From the NCBI GenBank assembly GCA_031969915.1, contig DALYJJ010000151.1:1-14088 (forward strand): 14,088 bases of DNA. Reading direction: 5' to 3'. How positions within the stretch are numbered: the stretch's first letter is position 1; every line of letters starts with the position of its first letter. The notes under the pieces were generated by a model. That model made no database searches. It was not told the DNA's origin and saw nothing but the letters and a program-made list of their open reading frames with translations. Source of the DNA: DALYJJ01 sp031969915. Lineage in GTDB: Bacteria > Acidobacteriota > Terriglobia > Bryobacterales > Bryobacteraceae. This document shows, one piece after another, positions 13,146-14,088 of the stretch. Position numbers and translations under genes: made by a program.

Positions 13146-14088
13146 AGCGCGACCCGATCGAACTCGAACTCTTCCGCCACCTGCTGGTCTCGATCCCGGA
13201 GGAGATGGGCGTCGTGCTCCGCAAAACCGCGTACTCGGCGAACATCAAAGAGCGCCGCGATTACTCCTGCGCGGTCTACGACGCCGCGGGCGAGACCGTC
13301 GCCATGGGCGATCACATGCCCGTGCACCTGGGTGCGATGCCGCTTTCGGTGCGCGCGGTGGTCGATGCGATCACCCTCGCGCCCGGCGACGTGGCCGTGG
13401 TGAACGATCCGTTCGCCGGCGGGACGCACCTGCCCGACATCACGGCCGTGTCCGCGGTCTTCGTCAAAGGCTCGCGGAAGCCGGCGTTTTACGTTGCCAA
13501 TCGCGCGCATCATGCCGACGTCGGCGGCATGAGCCCCGGCTCCATGCCGCTGGCCCGCGAAATCTTCCAGGAGGGACTGCGGCTGCCTCCCGTGCTGCTG
13601 GTGAAGGGCGGCGCGGTGAACGGGGAGTTGATGCGGCTGATCCTGGCCAACGTGCGCACCCCCGGCGAGCGCGAAGGCGATCTGCTCGCGCAGTGGATGT
13701 CCATCCGCCGCGGCGAAAAGCGTTTGCGTGAACTCGTCGCCCGCTACGGGCTCCCCCGCGTTCACCGCAACATGGCCCAGTTGCAGGATTACAGCGAGCG
13801 CCTGATGCGCGCCGCGATCGCCGCGCTGCCCGCGGGACGTTATGAGTTCGAGGACGCTCTCGACGACGATGGCCTGGGCGGCGGGCCCGTTCGTGTCGCC
13901 GTCGCCATCACCGTGCGCGGCGGCGAGGCGAAGGTCGACTTCACCGGCTCGGCGCCCCAGTCGCAAGGCCCGGTGAACGCCAACTTCGCCATCGCCCTGG
14001 CGGCCACGCTCTACGTGTTCCGGTGCCTGATTCGCGAAGATGTGCCGTCCACCGCGGCGCGGCCGATATCGTCAGTTGCGCCCACGAT
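13142..14088 (+). CDS. hydantoinase B / 5-oxoprolinase beta-type subunit (3' end outside window)
   Basis: The N-terminal 315 residues of a HyuB-type ATP-dependent hydantoinase/oxoprolinase subunit (usual length 500-600), running off the right edge. Motifs are DPIELELFRHLLVSIPEEMG at the start, NDPFAGGTHLPDI (88-100), and RAHHADVGGMSPGSMP (121-136) with the conserved His/Asp metal ligands. The family opens cyclic amides such as hydantoins or 5-oxoproline together with a HyuA subunit; no HyuA precedes it here. GTG 13142 was chosen because GGAG lies 10 bases upstream and GTGA overlaps the previous stop; ATG 13133 is in frame, but the GGAG would be only one base away. The last visible stretch (VPSTAARPI) is about two residues shorter than the usual VPSN-G-xRPI motif. 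Confidence 0.93.
   Translation, partial: MKRDPIELELFRHLLVSIPEEMGVVLRKTAYSANIKERRDYSCAVYDAAGETVAMGDHMPVHLGAMPLSVRAVVDAITLAPGDVAVVNDPFAGGTHLPDITAVSAVFVKGSRKPAFYVANRAHHADVGGMSPGSMPLAREIFQEGLRLPPVLLVKGGAVNGELMRLILANVRTPGEREGDLLAQWMSIRRGEKRLRELVARYGLPRVHRNMAQLQDYSERLMRAAIAALPAGRYEFEDALDDDGLGGGPVRVAVAITVRGGEAKVDFTGSAPQSQGPVNANFAIALAATLYVFRCLIREDVPSTAARPISSVAPT

Noticed and set aside
13064..13966. 300-codon open frame on the minus strand
   Set aside because: It is antisense to hydantoinase B, which has clear family motifs.

Overview
The window is GC-rich, densely packed bacterial chromosome with very short gaps, frequent 4-13 bp gene overlaps and several head-to-head pairs. The gene content (secreted two-domain glycosidase/esterase, CBM9-like protein, BNR-repeat secreted protein, hydantoinase B, small uncharacterised families) resembles soil Acidobacteriota of the Solibacter/Bryobacter type. 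That assignment is inference from gene style; the window has no rRNA or marker gene that settles it.

Layout from left to right. Bases 1-49 may be the tail of an upstream gene. 152-2674 (+) encodes a large secreted protein fusing a GH2-type TIM barrel to an SGNH hydrolase, followed by a small unknown gene (2682-2990). A complete tRNA-Pro(UGG) lies on the minus strand at 3008-3084. Next to it is a compact XRE-regulator/nucleotidyltransferase pair (3226-4420), behind a perfect inverted-repeat operator candidate. Immediately after the pair is a 35-base degenerate copy of the 5' half of the same tRNA-Pro (4444-4478). The pair therefore sits between a tRNA and a tRNA remnant, the classic footprint of an integrated element, although no integrase remains. 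This is the most interesting region of the window.

The rest looks like stable chromosome. A minus-strand pair encodes a CBM9-like protein and a GT39-type membrane glycosyltransferase joined by a TTGA stop/start overlap (6750-4484). An M20 metallopeptidase with a signal peptide (6764-8251) starts head-to-head against that pair. Class II EPSP synthase (aroA) is followed by a small sensorless histidine kinase (10182-8241, minus). A 66-aa zinc-ribbon-like protein has a strong Shine-Dalgarno and a three-hairpin leader (10271-10576), and is followed by an alpha/beta hydrolase (10661-11335). Two short minus-strand unknown proteins (12026-11340) diverge, with overlapping start codons, from a plus-strand run of DUF309 protein, secreted BNR-repeat protein and hydantoinase B. 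The last gene runs off the right edge.

Functional links: aroA is core metabolism (shikimate pathway). The glycosidase/SGNH fusion, CBM9 protein, GT39 enzyme and M20 peptidase point to envelope glycan and polymer turnover. The XRE/nucleotidyltransferase pair is best read as a toxin-antitoxin or phage-defence cassette. No CRISPR array, insertion sequence, rRNA or replication origin was seen. The longest stretch without a gene is about 190 bases.
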